Part shown: positions 44,837-53,321 of the stretch, one piece after another
Numbering within the stretch: position 1 is the first letter of the stretch
Layout: each line of letters starts with the position of its first letter
NCBI GenBank assembly: GCA_947501105.1
Contig: CANMUP010000002.1
Span: 1 to 64,000 of the forward strand
From: an uncultured Flaviramulus sp.
GTDB taxonomy: Bacteria > Bacteroidota > Bacteroidia > Flavobacteriales > Flavobacteriaceae
Direction: 5' to 3'
DNA length: 64,000 nucleotides
Translations under genes and position numbers: made by a program
Notes under the pieces: generated by a model
Database searches by the model: none
Told to the model about the DNA's origin: nothing
What the model saw: the letters and a program-made list of their open reading frames with translations, nothing else

Positions 44837-46831
44837 ATGAGCAGCAAAAAAGAATTCGAAAGCATCGCATTTGATTTACCAAAGAATCAATCAAATGTTA
44901 TTAAAGTTATTGGTGTTGGCGGTGGTGGTAGTAATGCCATTAACCATATGTTCCAACAAGGTATAAAAGGAGTTGATTTTTACATCTGTAATACAGATGC
45001 ACAAGCGCTCCAAAACAGTGGCGTTCCTAACAAAATCCAATTAGGTTTAAACTTAACTGAAGGATTAGGTGCAGGAGCCAATCCAGATATAGGTGAGCAA
45101 TCTGCAGTTGAAAGTTTCGATGACATTTCAACAATGCTAGATACTAACACAAAAATGGTTTTTATAACAGCAGGAATGGGAGGTGGTACAGGAACAGGTG
45201 CAGCTCCAATAATTGCTAAAATGGCTAAGGATTTAGATATTTTAACGGTTGGTATTGTAACGATGCCTTTTGCTTTTGAAGGTAAAATGCGTATTGAACA
45301 ATCTCAAAAAGGAATTGAAAAATTAAGAGATGTTGTAGATTCTTTAATTGTAATAAATAATAACAAACTTCGCGAGGTTTATGGGAACCTTGGTTTTAAA
45401 GCTGGTTTTTCTAAAGCTGATGAAGTGCTATCTACTGCTGCTCGTGGTATAGCCGAAGTTATTACACATCACTACACACAAAATATTGATTTACGAGATG
45501 CAAAAACGGTATTGAGTAATAGCGGAACAGCTATTATGGGTTCTGCGTTAGCATCTGGTCAAAATCGTGCGCAAGATGCTATTCGTAAAGCTCTAGATTC
45601 GCCGTTATTAAATGATAATAAAATTACTGGTGCTAAAAATGTATTGTTGTTAATTGTTTCTGGATCACATGAAATAACCATTGATGAAATAGGAGAAATA
45701 AATGATCATATTCAAACCGAAGCTGGTCATGGCGCAAACATTATTATGGGTGTTGGTGAAGATGAAGCATTAGAAGAGTCTATTGCAGTTACCATTATTG
45801 CTACAGGGTTTAATGTAGAGCAACAAGATGAAATTTCTAATACAGAAACCAAAAAAGTAGTGCATTCGTTAAGTGAAGATGAGGATGCTAATGTAAAAGC
45901 TGCTGAGCCTGTTATTATTGAACCTATCATTGAATTAGAAGAGAAAAAAGAAACGCCTGTAGTTAGACATACTTTAGATTTAGAAGAAGAACCAATAAAG
46001 CAACCTCAAAAAACAGTTATAAGAGATGAGGTTATCGAAGAGAATATTGATGTATTTTCAAAAGACATCAATATTATTCCTACATCAGAGATTATTAAAA
46101 ATATTGATGTAGTTTATGAAGAGGTTAAAGCTAATATTGTTGAAGACGAAGACTTTATAATCAAACCAGTAACAAGAATGTCTGACGATGTTGAAGATAT
46201 GACTGACGTTGAGGTAATTTCAGATTATATTGAAGAGGAACAGCAAATAACGTTAACTTTTGATTTACCATTATCTTCAAATATTGAGGAAGACACGAAT
46301 GAAGAAGATGTTATTTCTTATCAATTGGATGAGGAAACTAAAGACATTCCAGTTAAAGATTACGTAGAGCTTATTACCGTAAATGAAACTAATGAGAAAG
46401 GCGATGTGCGTTACGTGTTAGATGATTATGCTGAAGTAGAATCTTCAATGAATAAAAAAATATCAGAATCTAGCGAAGTTGTAGAAGAAATTGATAATGA
46501 TATTGTTTTTGAAAAGAAGGTTTTAAAAGAAGAAGTCGTTGAAGAGCCTTCGGTTGAAGAAGCAGATCCTATGAACAGTCCTATTTCAGAATTGCTGATA
46601 GAAAGAGCTGAAGAGCGTAGACGTAAAATGAAAGAATTCAATTATAAATTCAATAATGCTAAGATTGACGATATTGAAAAAGTGCCAGCTTACAAGCGTC
46701 AAGGTGTAAATTTAGAAGACGCAAAACACTCTTCTGAAACCGATATGTCTAGAACAACAATAGGTTTAGATGATAATGATGATATTCAATTAAGAAGCAG
46801 CAATTCTTTTTTACACGATAATGTAGATTAA
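44837..46831 (+). CDS. ftsZ: Cell division protein FtsZ with long C-terminal linker
   Basis: 664 residues against about 390 in E. coli. Residues 1-330 are the tubulin-like GTPase: VGGGGSNAINHM (27-38), CNTDAQAL, GGGTGTGAAP (115-124). Then comes an acidic, disordered linker of about 280 residues. A VPAYKRQ block near 616-622 resembles the C-terminal peptide that binds FtsA and other partners, but a further 40 residues follow it. Long linkers are known in flavobacterial FtsZ. A terminator closes the cluster. Confidence 0.96.
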   Translation: MSSKKEFESIAFDLPKNQSNVIKVIGVGGGGSNAINHMFQQGIKGVDFYICNTDAQALQNSGVPNKIQLGLNLTEGLGAGANPDIGEQSAVESFDDISTMLDTNTKMVFITAGMGGGTGTGAAPIIAKMAKDLDILTVGIVTMPFAFEGKMRIEQSQKGIEKLRDVVDSLIVINNNKLREVYGNLGFKAGFSKADEVLSTAARGIAEVITHHYTQNIDLRDAKTVLSNSGTAIMGSALASGQNRAQDAIRKALDSPLLNDNKITGAKNVLLLIVSGSHEITIDEIGEINDHIQTEAGHGANIIMGVGEDEALEESIAVTIIATGFNVEQQDEISNTETKKVVHSLSEDEDANVKAAEPVIIEPIIELEEKKETPVVRHTLDLEEEPIKQPQKTVIRDEVIEENIDVFSKDINIIPTSEIIKNIDVVYEEVKANIVEDEDFIIKPVTRMSDDVEDMTDVEVISDYIEEEQQITLTFDLPLSSNIEEDTNEEDVISYQLDEETKDIPVKDYVELITVNETNEKGDVRYVLDDYAEVESSMNKKISESSEVVEEIDNDIVFEKKVLKEEVVEEPSVEEADPMNSPISELLIERAEERRRKMKEFNYKFNNAKIDDIEKVPAYKRQGVNLEDAKHSSETDMSRTTIGLDDNDDIQLRSSNSFLHDNVD

Positions 46832-46861
46832 ATATATATACTGGAACTTACTTATTTATGT

Positions 46862-46900
46862 GCCCGAAAAGTACCCTCAGCTTTTCGGGCATTTCTTTTT
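46862..46900 (+). terminator. Terminator of the dcw cluster
   Basis: GCCCGAAAAG (46862-46871) and CTTTTCGGGC (46881-46890) with a 9-nt loop, followed by ATTTCTTTTT. It rules out a GTG at 46860 as the start of yqeY. Confidence 0.92.
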
Positions 46901-46937
46901 AATTATTTTTATCTTCGCATATCAAAAAAAAGAACAC

Positions 46938-47387
46938 ATGAGTTTACAACAAGATGTTATGTCGGCTTTAAAAAATGCCATGAAAGCTAAAGACCAAACA
47001 GCTTTAACAGCATTACGAGCAGTTAAATCAGCTATTTTATTAGCTCAAACAGAAAGTGGAGCAAAAGAAGAATTAACTGAAGAGCAAGAACTTAAAATAC
47101 TTCAGAAGCAAGTAAAGCAACGTAGAGATAGCGCAGCAATTTATTTAGAGCAAAATCGTGAAGATTTAGCTGCTCCTGAGATTGCTGAAGCAGATGTAAT
47201 AGCTCAGTTTTTACCAGAAGCTTTAAGTGAAGAAGAAATAGAAAAGGTAGTTGTAATGACTATTGATGACATTGGAGCTCAAGGCATGAAAGATATGGGT
47301 AAAGTTATGGGGATTGTTAGTAAAGAGTTAGCAGGACAAGCAGACGGGAAAACGATTTCAAGTATAGTAAGACAAAAATTGTCTTAA
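46938..47387 (+). CDS. yqeY: YqeY / GatB-like domain protein
   Basis: 149 residues from ATG 46938; an in-frame GTG at 46860 is in the ftsZ terminator and is rejected. A one-mismatch -7 box (TATCTTCG, 46910-46917) lies between terminator and ATG. The protein is the YqeY domain: MKAKDQTALTALRAVKSAI, LQKQVKQRRDSAAIYLEQNREDLAAPE, ADVIAQFLPEALS, GMKDMGKVMGIVSKELAGQADG. It resembles the tRNA-binding tail of GatB and may act near amidotransfer or tRNA, but this is unproven. tRNA-Arg follows after 9 nt. Confidence 0.92.
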   Translation: MSLQQDVMSALKNAMKAKDQTALTALRAVKSAILLAQTESGAKEELTEEQELKILQKQVKQRRDSAAIYLEQNREDLAAPEIAEADVIAQFLPEALSEEEIEKVVVMTIDDIGAQGMKDMGKVMGIVSKELAGQADGKTISSIVRQKLS

Positions 47388-47396
47388 AGGAATAAA

Positions 47397-47470
47397 GGCT
47401 GCGTAGTTCAACTGGATAGAATATCAGATTTCGGCTCTGAGGGTTGGGGGTTCGAATCCCTTCGCGGTCA
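47397..47470 (+). tRNA. tRNA-Arg (TCG)
   Basis: 74-nt cloverleaf. Acceptor GGCTGCG pairs with CGCGGTC through five Watson-Crick and two G-T pairs; anticodon stem TCAGA/TCTGA encloses loop TTTCGGC, giving TCG (reads CGA/CGG). The T-arm GGGGG-TTCGAAT-CCCTT has two more G-T pairs. CCA is not encoded. It starts 9 nt after yqeY and has no promoter of its own that I can see, so it is probably cut from the yqeY transcript. Confidence 0.93.
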
Positions 47471-47474
47471 CAAT

Positions 47475-47520
47475 AAAAATCCTAATATGGTATTTAATAC
47501 CATATTAGGATTTTTATTTT
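47475..47520 (+). terminator. Terminator of yqeY-tRNA-Arg
   Basis: A 19-bp perfect stem: AAAAATCCTAATATGGTAT (47475-47493) with ATACCATATTAGGATTTTT (47497-47515), 3-nt loop, then ATTTT. It also serves the convergent SGNH gene, whose stop lies at 47521. Confidence 0.95.
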
Positions 47521-48627
47521 CTATTTAGATATAAGGCCAAATTGGACAAACTTATCTATTAGAAAATCGGCATACCGAATGAATCCTAAATCAGTGAAGT
47601 GGACTCCATCAACTGTTCCTTCATGATCATCTCCTGTGGCATTCTCACTATTTATATAGAAAATATTTTTAACTCCACCTTTAACCATTTTCATGTATTC
47701 TGTTTTTAGAGCTGTATTCTTTTCATTAATCAAAGCTTCCTCCTTTTTATCCAGAGCCAATGATTCATATAAAAAATTTTCAACAAAAATAATTGGAGTA
47801 TTAGGCCGCTTCTCTTGAATAGTTTTTACTAGAGGAATGGTACTATTTGTCACTTGCTCTGCAGTCATGTTAGGTAAGCATTCAATAACATAGAATAAGG
47901 GATTAAATTCCGAAATTAAGTCATTAATGGGTTGCTCCATTTTTCCATTTCCACTGAATCCAAAGTTTATACAGTCAATATTTAATTTTCTGGAAATAAT
48001 ATTGGTATGTGCCATCCCAGGGCGAGATGCACAACCGCCTTGAGTAATACTGGTTCCGTAAAAAATGATTGGCCTATGGTTCTTTTTTAATGGTCTCTCA
48101 ATCACGCTATTTGAATCAATTCCTATCTCAATACTTTTAACGCCATCATAAAGAGGTAAATACATTTTATATTCTCTCATTTCATCAGACATATTTTTTA
48201 TCAGCATATATTCATTTTCAATAGCACTCGGTCTAGCTGTATTAAGATATTGCCAATGCCCCATTTTATTAAAATATAAATCAACACCTTTAACTCCGGT
48301 TTCAGCCATGTGATTCATTTTGTTATTATTTAGAACAGTCCATTTCACACTAATACTAGTGGAATTAGAAAGAAACCTAATTGACATTCCTGCTGAAGCT
48401 TTAGACAATTCCCACACAGGTTTTCGAACAATTTCTTTGTATGAAAGCGGTAACCTATCATATTTATTTTCTTTAAGAGAATCAGGAATTTTTGTGCCCT
48501 CTAGTATAAAAAAATCTTCACCATGATAGGTGATACTTTTTAACTCTTGTGAGTTAGATGAGGTTAGAATGCTTAGAAATAGAAACATGAATAAATATTG
48601 AAATATTATTTTGTGTTTTTTTGTCAT
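47521..48627 (-). CDS. Exported SGNH/GDSL hydrolase
   Basis: 368 residues, signal peptide 1-26. An N-terminal beta-sandwich SGNH_hydro_N domain (about 50-180) precedes the hydrolase. Nucleophile Ser193 in FYGTSITQGG; oxyanion Gly and Asn in GFSGNGKM (223-230); Asp340 and His343 in DGVHFTD. Such enzymes remove acyl groups from polysaccharides or other carbohydrates; the substrate here is unknown. It lies next to tRNA-Arg, has no operon partner, and may be part of an acquired stretch. Confidence 0.9.
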   Translation of the reverse strand: MTKKHKIIFQYLFMFLFLSILTSSNSQELKSITYHGEDFFILEGTKIPDSLKENKYDRLPLSYKEIVRKPVWELSKASAGMSIRFLSNSTSISVKWTVLNNNKMNHMAETGVKGVDLYFNKMGHWQYLNTARPSAIENEYMLIKNMSDEMREYKMYLPLYDGVKSIEIGIDSNSVIERPLKKNHRPIIFYGTSITQGGCASRPGMAHTNIISRKLNIDCINFGFSGNGKMEQPINDLISEFNPLFYVIECLPNMTAEQVTNSTIPLVKTIQEKRPNTPIIFVENFLYESLALDKKEEALINEKNTALKTEYMKMVKGGVKNIFYINSENATGDDHEGTVDGVHFTDLGFIRYADFLIDKFVQFGLISK

Positions 48628-48713
48628 CGTAATTGTTTGTCAATTATTGTGATAGGCCTGTTTATTGTTTCAGTGTTTACAAACCGTAATTTCTCGCTTA
48701 GTCACGGGCTGTT

Positions 48714-48872
48714 TTGAGTAGTGAAATTAGTGAAACTATTTCACGTAGTAAAACGGTAGTAAAAAATGCTGATAGCTTTCAAAACGATAAAAAGCCAAGA
48801 CTTCGTGGTCAATTTTATAATGAGAAAAATAAATATTCTATTTTAAAGTTAATAATGAATACATTCTTGTAA
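48714..48872 (+). CDS. Doubtful 52-codon ORF upstream of the MtfA-like gene
   Basis: From TTG 48714 a frame runs to TAA 48872, ending 16 nt before the next gene; the product is hydrophilic (SSEISETISRSKTVVKNADS at its start, then NDKKPRLRGQFYNEKNK). No family recognised, no ATG start, no clear promoter. It lies in a 261-base gap that also has GTGAAA-CTA-TTTCAC (near 48731). It may be a relic or chance. Confidence 0.15.
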   Translation: MSSEISETISRSKTVVKNADSFQNDKKPRLRGQFYNEKNKYSILKLIMNTFL

Positions 48873-48888
48873 TTTTAACTTTTTAAAA

Positions 48889-49755
48889 ATGCTTATGGTA
48901 AATACTCTATTTTTATTTATTAATGAGTCTGATACATTTGGCAGTAAGGTTATTTTAGGTATTCTTTTTGTAGCATTAGGTTGGTTGTTTCTGCATTATG
49001 CTTTTAAAATGACAGAAATGGCATATGTTTTAAAACATAAAAAACCACTATACAATCATTTTTATATTTTTTTGAGACAATTAAATACATCACAAAAAAA
49101 TATTTTACAAAACCATTTTTCTTTTTATAAAAATTTAACAGATAAAGAAAAGAAGTATTTTGAGCACAGAGTTGCATTATTTATTAAAGACAAAGATTTT
49201 ATAGCTCGAGATGGAAATAAAATTACTGATGAGATAAAAGTTTTAATTTCGTCAACTGCAGTTATGTTAACTTTTGGTTTTAGAGATTTCTATATTGGCA
49301 TTATTTCTAAAATAGTAGTTTATCCAAACAAATTTTACTCAAACACTAATAAAGCATACCATAAAGGAGAGTTTAACCCTAAATTAAAGACGTTAGTATT
49401 ATCTTGGGAAGATTTTATGGATGGTTTTAATGATGAAAATGATAATTTGAACTTAGGTATTCATGAATTTACCCATGCCATTCATATAAATAGTATGAAA
49501 GAACGTGATGTGAGTTCAACGATTTTTAGCGATTCATTTAAAGAGTTATCAAAGTTGTTAGAAACAAACGAAGCTTTGAGAAATAAACTAAAGGAATCAG
49601 ATTATTTTAGAAGATACGCGTTCACAAATCAGTTTGAATTTGTTGCTGTTATAATCGAGAATTTTATTGAAACTCCCAAAGAATTCAAATTACAATTTCC
49701 TGAAGTTTATAGTAAAGTTAAACAAATGCTTAATTTTAATTTGTCTGATTACTAA
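48889..49755 (+). CDS. MtfA-like zinc peptidase with membrane anchor
   Basis: 288 residues. One hydrophobic helix (about 18-38), then the MtfA/peptidase M90 domain. HEFTH at 192-196 is the zinc motif, and NQFEFVAVIIENF holds the third ligand Glu. Phrases FRDFYIGIISKIVVYPNKFY and VLSWEDFMDGFNDENDNLNLGIHEF are typical. In E. coli MtfA binds Mlc and controls glucose uptake; the flavobacterial protein differs by its membrane anchor, so its partner may differ too. Second in-frame ATG at 48895. Confidence 0.88.
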   Translation: MLMVNTLFLFINESDTFGSKVILGILFVALGWLFLHYAFKMTEMAYVLKHKKPLYNHFYIFLRQLNTSQKNILQNHFSFYKNLTDKEKKYFEHRVALFIKDKDFIARDGNKITDEIKVLISSTAVMLTFGFRDFYIGIISKIVVYPNKFYSNTNKAYHKGEFNPKLKTLVLSWEDFMDGFNDENDNLNLGIHEFTHAIHINSMKERDVSSTIFSDSFKELSKLLETNEALRNKLKESDYFRRYAFTNQFEFVAVIIENFIETPKEFKLQFPEVYSKVKQMLNFNLSDY

Positions 49756-49780
49756 TAAAAGAAAGAATTATATTTTCTGT

Positions 49781-50389
49781 TTATTTACCTGTAAGCTCTA
49801 CTATTTGTGCTTCTAATTTTTCTATATATTTTTGTTGTGGCTCAAAGGCTTGCTCTATTTCTTTAACAGTATAACGAGGTGTAATATGTTGCGGACAATT
49901 CCAATCGTAAGCTTCTATATTTAAAATGAGCATACGTTCAGGCCTAAACTTGTAGTTTTTTAAATTTAGTTTTTCATATAAACTAGGATTATCTTTAAGT
50001 TCCACAATTTCTGATTTCGCATAAATTTTAAGTCTACTCTTTGAAGGATAATCTACCATAATAAGAGATACATTATTGTTGGTTGCCATATTACCAACTG
50101 TAACATATTGTTTATTGCCTGTAAAATCAATAAACCCAATTCGATTAGCATCTAATATTTTTAAAAACCCTTTTGGACCCCCTCGATGTTGTATGTAAGG
50201 AAAGTTGTTTGACCCTATAGAAGCTAGATAAAAGCTATCTTGATTTTGTATAAATGAAATCTCGCTATCTGTCAATCCATCAATCACATTAAACTTTTCC
50301 ATGCGTGAATAACTATTTCGACTCCCGTACTTTTCTTGTAATTTTTTTACCGCATCGGTAAAAGCTATTTCTCCAAAATTTTTAGCCAT
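49781..50389 (-). CDS. Pyridoxamine 5'-phosphate oxidase-fold flavoprotein
   Basis: 202 residues, cytoplasmic. The split-barrel FMN-binding fold is shown by DSFYLASIGSNNFPYIQHRGGPKGFLKILD, RIGFIDFTGNKQYVTVGNMATNNNVSLIMVDY and RMLILNIEAYDWNCPQHITPRY. A coiled-coil tail (about 175-202) is extra. Members act as FMN-dependent reductases of small molecules; the substrate is unknown. It lies downstream of the TetR-controlled genes on the same strand but is separated by a long hairpin, so it may be its own unit. Confidence 0.88.
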   Translation of the reverse strand: MAKNFGEIAFTDAVKKLQEKYGSRNSYSRMEKFNVIDGLTDSEISFIQNQDSFYLASIGSNNFPYIQHRGGPKGFLKILDANRIGFIDFTGNKQYVTVGNMATNNNVSLIMVDYPSKSRLKIYAKSEIVELKDNPSLYEKLNLKNYKFRPERMLILNIEAYDWNCPQHITPRYTVKEIEQAFEPQQKYIEKLEAQIVELTGK

Positions 50390-50425
50390 AATATTTGTTG
50401 TTTAAGTTTGTTTTTTTGAGATCTA

Positions 50426-50479
50426 ATTATAAAGCAAAACAAGAGCAATCAATTGACTACTCTTGTTTGACTTTATAAT
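50426..50479 (-). terminator. Long hairpin after the small 43-codon ORF
   Basis: ATTATAAAG (50426-50434) with CTTTATAAT (50471-50479), then AAACAAGAG (50437-50445) with CTCTTGTTT (50460-50468), separated by a 2-nt internal loop. The stem is long but there is no pure T-tract after it, so termination is likely rather than certain. Confidence 0.6.
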
Positions 50480-50610
50480 TATTTAGTAAAAACCATAGAC
50501 TCAAAAAAACTCTTGGTTACATTGGTTTTCGATTTACAAGATTTTTTTGCATTGAAATTATTTTTCATTTTGCAGCTTATATCTATGTTTTCTTTTGGTT
50601 CAATGTTCAT
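50479..50610 (-). CDS. Small 43-residue ORF after the alpha/beta hydrolase
   Basis: ATG 50610 lies 8 nt after the hydrolase stop on the same strand, and the stop codon overlaps the edge of the hairpin terminator. The product is basic and Cys-containing (MNIEPKENIDISCKMKNNF at its start, then NAKKSCKSKTN), without a membrane segment. No family is recognised. Spacing to both neighbours supports a real last gene of the hydrolase transcript. Confidence 0.4.
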   Translation of the reverse strand: MNIEPKENIDISCKMKNNFNAKKSCKSKTNVTKSFFESMVFTK

Positions 50611-50618
50611 TGTTTTAA

Positions 50619-51605
50619 TTATTTGATGTTATTCTTCTTTAAAAAACTTAAAATATAATTAGCAATTTCATCACCTTTTTCTTCTAGAGCAAAATGACCA
50701 GTGTCTAGTAAATGGAATTCTAAATTCTTTAAATCTCGTTTATAAGGATAGGCTCCATCTGCTGGGAATATGTAATCATTTTTCCCCCAAACGATTAATG
50801 TGGGCGGTTGATGGTCTCTAAAATATTGTTGCCATTCTGGATATAAAGGCACGTTTGTTCTGTAACTATAAAACATAGCTAATTGAATCTCGTTATTTTC
50901 TTCTCGCTTTAAGTGTTGTAAATCTATATTCCAATTATCAGGACTGATCTTTGATACGTCTTTTACACCATGCGTATATTGCCATTTTAAGCCATCTGGT
51001 GAATGGAATCCTTCTAATAGTTTACCATTTTCAATAGTATAATCATTCCAATATTTTTTAATTGGAATCCAAAAATCTTTCAAACCTTCATCATAAGCAT
51101 TCCCGTTTTGAATTATTAGTGATTCAACTCTTTCAGGATATTTAGAAGCAATTCTAAACCCTATTGGAGCGCCATAATCCATTAGGTAAATACTGTATTT
51201 TTTCACTTTTAATTCTTTTAGGAATCCTTCAACAATTTTCGCCATATTATCGAATGAATATTCAAAATCTTTCATAGAAGGTTGATCACTTCTACCAAAA
51301 CCTGGATAATCTGGTGCTAATACATGATATTGAACAGACAGGTCTGTTATTAAATTTCGAAACATATGAGATGATGTAGGGTAGCCATGTAATAATAATA
51401 TGGTTGGCTTTGAAATGTCACCTGCTTCTCGATAAAAAATGTTTAACCCATTAACGGTTACATTTTTGTGTAGAGTAGGTTGTTTTACAATAGTAGTATC
51501 ATTAGTTTCTACTTTGTTTTTTGGAGATTCAAAAGAAAGAACTCCTAGAGCTAGTATAGCAAATAGCGCTGTACCTAATACTGATTTTAAATTTTTTGTT
51601 TTCAT
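50619..51605 (-). CDS. Exported alpha/beta hydrolase, haloalkane dehalogenase/epoxide hydrolase type
   Basis: 328 residues, with a signal peptide or anchor at about 9-25. The nucleophile is Asp143 in [11 protein letters not shown], which marks the dehalogenase/epoxide hydrolase branch instead of a Ser esterase. [11 protein letters not shown] is the oxyanion loop; NDYIFP and the [11 protein letters not shown] His complete the site. An export signal is uncommon in this branch. A copy of the TetR operator palindrome lies inside the gene at 51333-51348. Downstream of tetR and the NTF2 gene on the same strand. Confidence 0.88.
   Translation of the reverse strand: MKTKNLKSVLGTALFAILALGVLSFESPKNKVETNDTTIVKQPTLHKNVTVNGLNIFYREAGDISKPTILLLHGYPTSSHMFRNLITDLSVQYHVLAPDYPGFGRSDQPSMKDFEYSFDNMAKIVEGFLKELKVKKYSIYLMDYGAPIGFRIASKYPERVESLIIQNGNAYDEGLKDFWIPIKKYWNDYTIENGKLLEGFHSPDGLKWQYTHGVKDVSKISPDNWNIDLQHLKREENNEIQLAMFYSYRTNVPLYPEWQQYFRDHQPPTLIVWGKNDYIFPADGAYPYKRDLKNLEFHLLDTGHFALEEKGDEIANYILSFLKKNNIK
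51333..51348. promoter_or_regulatory. TetR-type palindrome inside the hydrolase gene
   Basis: AACAGACAGGTCTGTT: two perfect 7-bp arms around AG. Same palindrome as at 52148-52163 and 52779-52794, but lying in the coding codons of about residues 86-91. Confidence 0.7.
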
Positions 51606-51723
51606 TTTTGTTTGTTTTTGTTATTAATTTAATTTTTGATAATACCTTATTTTCTGTAACGTCTTTTACTATTCCAAGTAAAACTTTTTGAATTTGTTGT
51701 TTTCATTTTATGTTGTTTAGTGA

Positions 51724-52134
51724 TTATTTAAATTTTCGTTCTGATTTATTGATATTAATATCATTTGCGCTCATGTCTCTAATTTGCATCAAACCTTCAT
51801 TGTTAAATTCCCAATGTTCATTACCATGTGTTCTTTTCCATTGTCCAGTTTTTGAATCTTGCCATTCGTATTCAAACCTTACAGAAATCCTGTTATCTGT
51901 AAAAGACCATAAATACTTTTTCAATTTATAATGAAGCTCTCTGTTCCATTTGTCTGATAAAAAATTTGCAATAGCTGTTCTACCAGTAAAAAACTGATCT
52001 CTATTTCTCCATTTGGAATCTATAGAATAGGCCATAGATACTTTTTCGGGGTTTTTACTATTCCAAGCATCTTCTGCTGCCTGTACTTTTGCTTTTGCTG
52101 TTTCCTTTGTAAAAGGAGGGGTTAATTTATTCAT
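51724..52134 (-). CDS. DUF1348 / NTF2-like protein
   Basis: 136 residues from ATG 52134; an upstream in-frame ATG at 52176 would place the operator palindrome in the coding part and is rejected. The NTF2-like fold of the DUF1348 type is clear: [78 protein letters not shown]. Small ligand-binding or enzyme fold of unknown substrate. It follows an operator copy and is probably repressed by the adjacent TetR. Confidence 0.9.
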   Translation of the reverse strand: MNKLTPPFTKETAKAKVQAAEDAWNSKNPEKVSMAYSIDSKWRNRDQFFTGRTAIANFLSDKWNRELHYKLKKYLWSFTDNRISVRFEYEWQDSKTGQWKRTHGNEHWEFNNEGLMQIRDMSANDININKSERKFK

Positions 52135-52147
52135 AATATTTATAATG

Positions 52148-52163
52148 AACAGACAAGTCTGTT
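52148..52163. promoter_or_regulatory. TetR-type operator before the NTF2-like gene
   Basis: AACAGACAAGTCTGTT, 7-bp arms around AA, 13 nt upstream of ATG 52134 and 26 nt after the tetR stop. Confidence 0.75.
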
Positions 52164-52189
52164 TAATTAAATTCAAACTTAAGACGATC

Positions 52190-52750
52190 TTAAGTTAATA
52201 ACCTTACAGCAGCACCTTTTGCTGCTGTAATTGGCCAATCATTTTTTTGTATTTGTGATAGGATGATAGCTCCTTCTAAAAGAATTATTACTTCATCACC
52301 TACTTGTTCTGCTTGTTTATCTGAATATTCACCATCTTCTTTCAATAATTTGTGAACCCATGCTCGAACATCATTTTTATGCAATACTGCTTGATTTTTT
52401 ATTTTATCATGATCACTAGGTAAATCGGTTATAATATTTTGCCATCCGCAACCCCTAAAAGAGACCTCAGTTAACCAACCATGTAAATAATCAAAACTCG
52501 CAATTAGTTTTTCTTTGTTTGTTGTTTTAGTTGAAACAAAATCTTGTAAACTCCCCATCCAATTTATATGTCTTTGCTTTAAATATGCAACAGCTATATC
52601 TTCTTTAGATCTAAAATGTTGATACATACTTGCTTTTGCAACACCAGCTTCAGCTATAATTTGATTAATTCCTGTTTGATTATAACCTTGATTATAGAAT
52701 AATTCTGAAGCAGTTTCAACGATTCTTTCTTTTACACCTAATTGTTTCAT
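52190..52750 (-). CDS. TetR/AcrR-family repressor
   Basis: 186 residues. N-terminal [23 protein letters not shown] with turn [20 protein letters not shown] (about 10-55). The C-terminal ligand domain has [20 protein letters not shown] and a TetR_C-type dimer helix. The -7 box lies only 4 nt upstream of the ATG, so its mRNA is probably leaderless. A palindrome at 52779-52794 just beyond suggests autoregulation. It is likely the regulator of the NTF2-like and hydrolase genes. Inducer unknown. Confidence 0.93.
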   Translation of the reverse strand: MKQLGVKERIVETASELFYNQGYNQTGINQIIAEAGVAKASMYQHFRSKEDIAVAYLKQRHINWMGSLQDFVSTKTTNKEKLIASFDYLHGWLTEVSFRGCGWQNIITDLPSDHDKIKNQAVLHKNDVRAWVHKLLKEDGEYSDKQAEQVGDEVIILLEGAIILSQIQKNDWPITAAKGAAVRLLT

Positions 52751-52754
52751 GGGA

Positions 52755-52762
52755 CAAATATA
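52755..52762 (-). promoter_or_regulatory. -7 box of tetR
   Basis: TATATTTG on the minus strand, exact TAnnTTTG. It ends 4 nt before the ATG at 52750, so transcription would begin at or next to the start codon. Confidence 0.65.
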
Positions 52763-52778
52763 TGAACGCTTTTCAATA

Positions 52779-52794
52779 AACAGACAGGTCTGTA
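52779..52794. promoter_or_regulatory. TetR-type operator upstream of tetR
   Basis: ACAGAC-AG-GTCTGT (52780-52793) is perfect; the outer bases break the seventh pair. It covers the expected -33 region of the tetR promoter. Confidence 0.72.
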
Positions 52795-52904
52795 TGTATT
52801 TAACATATATTTAACATTTGTATGTTTTTTATGTAACTGACTTTTGTCATGAAATAGATTGTTATAGTTGGTTAACTTTAATAGTGAATTTAAAACTTAA
52901 TATC

Positions 52905-53321
52905 ATGAAAAGAAGAACTCCTATTTCAGAAATAATGTCGAAAGAGGTAATAGCTTTGAGTAGAGCAGACGATTTAGAGAGAGCAGAAATGCTTTTTAAA
53001 AGACATAATATTAGACATATTCCAGTAGTTACTGGAGAGTCAATAATAGGTATGTTAAGTTACTCCGATTTGTTACGCATAAGTTTTGCTGATGCTACAA
53101 ATGATGAATATAATGTTGACTCTGTAGTTTATAATATGTTTACGATTGAGCAAGTAATGACAAAGAATTTAATAAACGTAACAAGTGAAACTACTATTAA
53201 AGAAGTTGCAGAAATCTTATCAGAAAATGAATTTCATGCGCTTCCAGTAGTAGATGATTCAATTTTAGTAGGTATTGTTACAACTACCGATTTAATAAAA
53301 TACTTGTTAAAGCAGTTTTAA
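52905..53321 (+). CDS. CBS-pair protein
   Basis: 138 residues from ATG 52905. A longer frame from TTG 52818 adds 29 residues of no conserved type. Two CBS motifs fill the protein: ISEIMSKEVIALSRADDLERAEMLFKRHNIRHIPVV (start) and EQVMTKNLINVTSETTIKEVAEILSENEFHALPVV (middle), both ending in GxxxxxDLL or GIVTTTDLI. CBS pairs bind adenosyl nucleotides and report energy state; the partner is unknown. Divergent from tetR; its stop overlaps rpe by 4 nt tail to tail. Confidence 0.92.
   Translation: MKRRTPISEIMSKEVIALSRADDLERAEMLFKRHNIRHIPVVTGESIIGMLSYSDLLRISFADATNDEYNVDSVVYNMFTIEQVMTKNLINVTSETTIKEVAEILSENEFHALPVVDDSILVGIVTTTDLIKYLLKQF

Noticed and set aside
44983-44999. CATCTGTA-A-TACAGATG hairpin in ftsZ
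   Set aside because: It lies in the codons of the strictly conserved CNTDAQAL motif; no T-tract; probably chance.
46860-46937. GTG start for yqeY
   Set aside because: It lies in the ftsZ terminator; the YqeY domain begins at ATG 46938.
52135-52176. Upstream start for the NTF2-like protein
   Set aside because: It would put the TetR operator into coding sequence and adds non-conserved residues.
47521-53321. Integrated element bounded by tRNA-Arg
   Set aside because: No integrase, no repeated tRNA end and no transposase were found, so only a loose accessory stretch is claimed.
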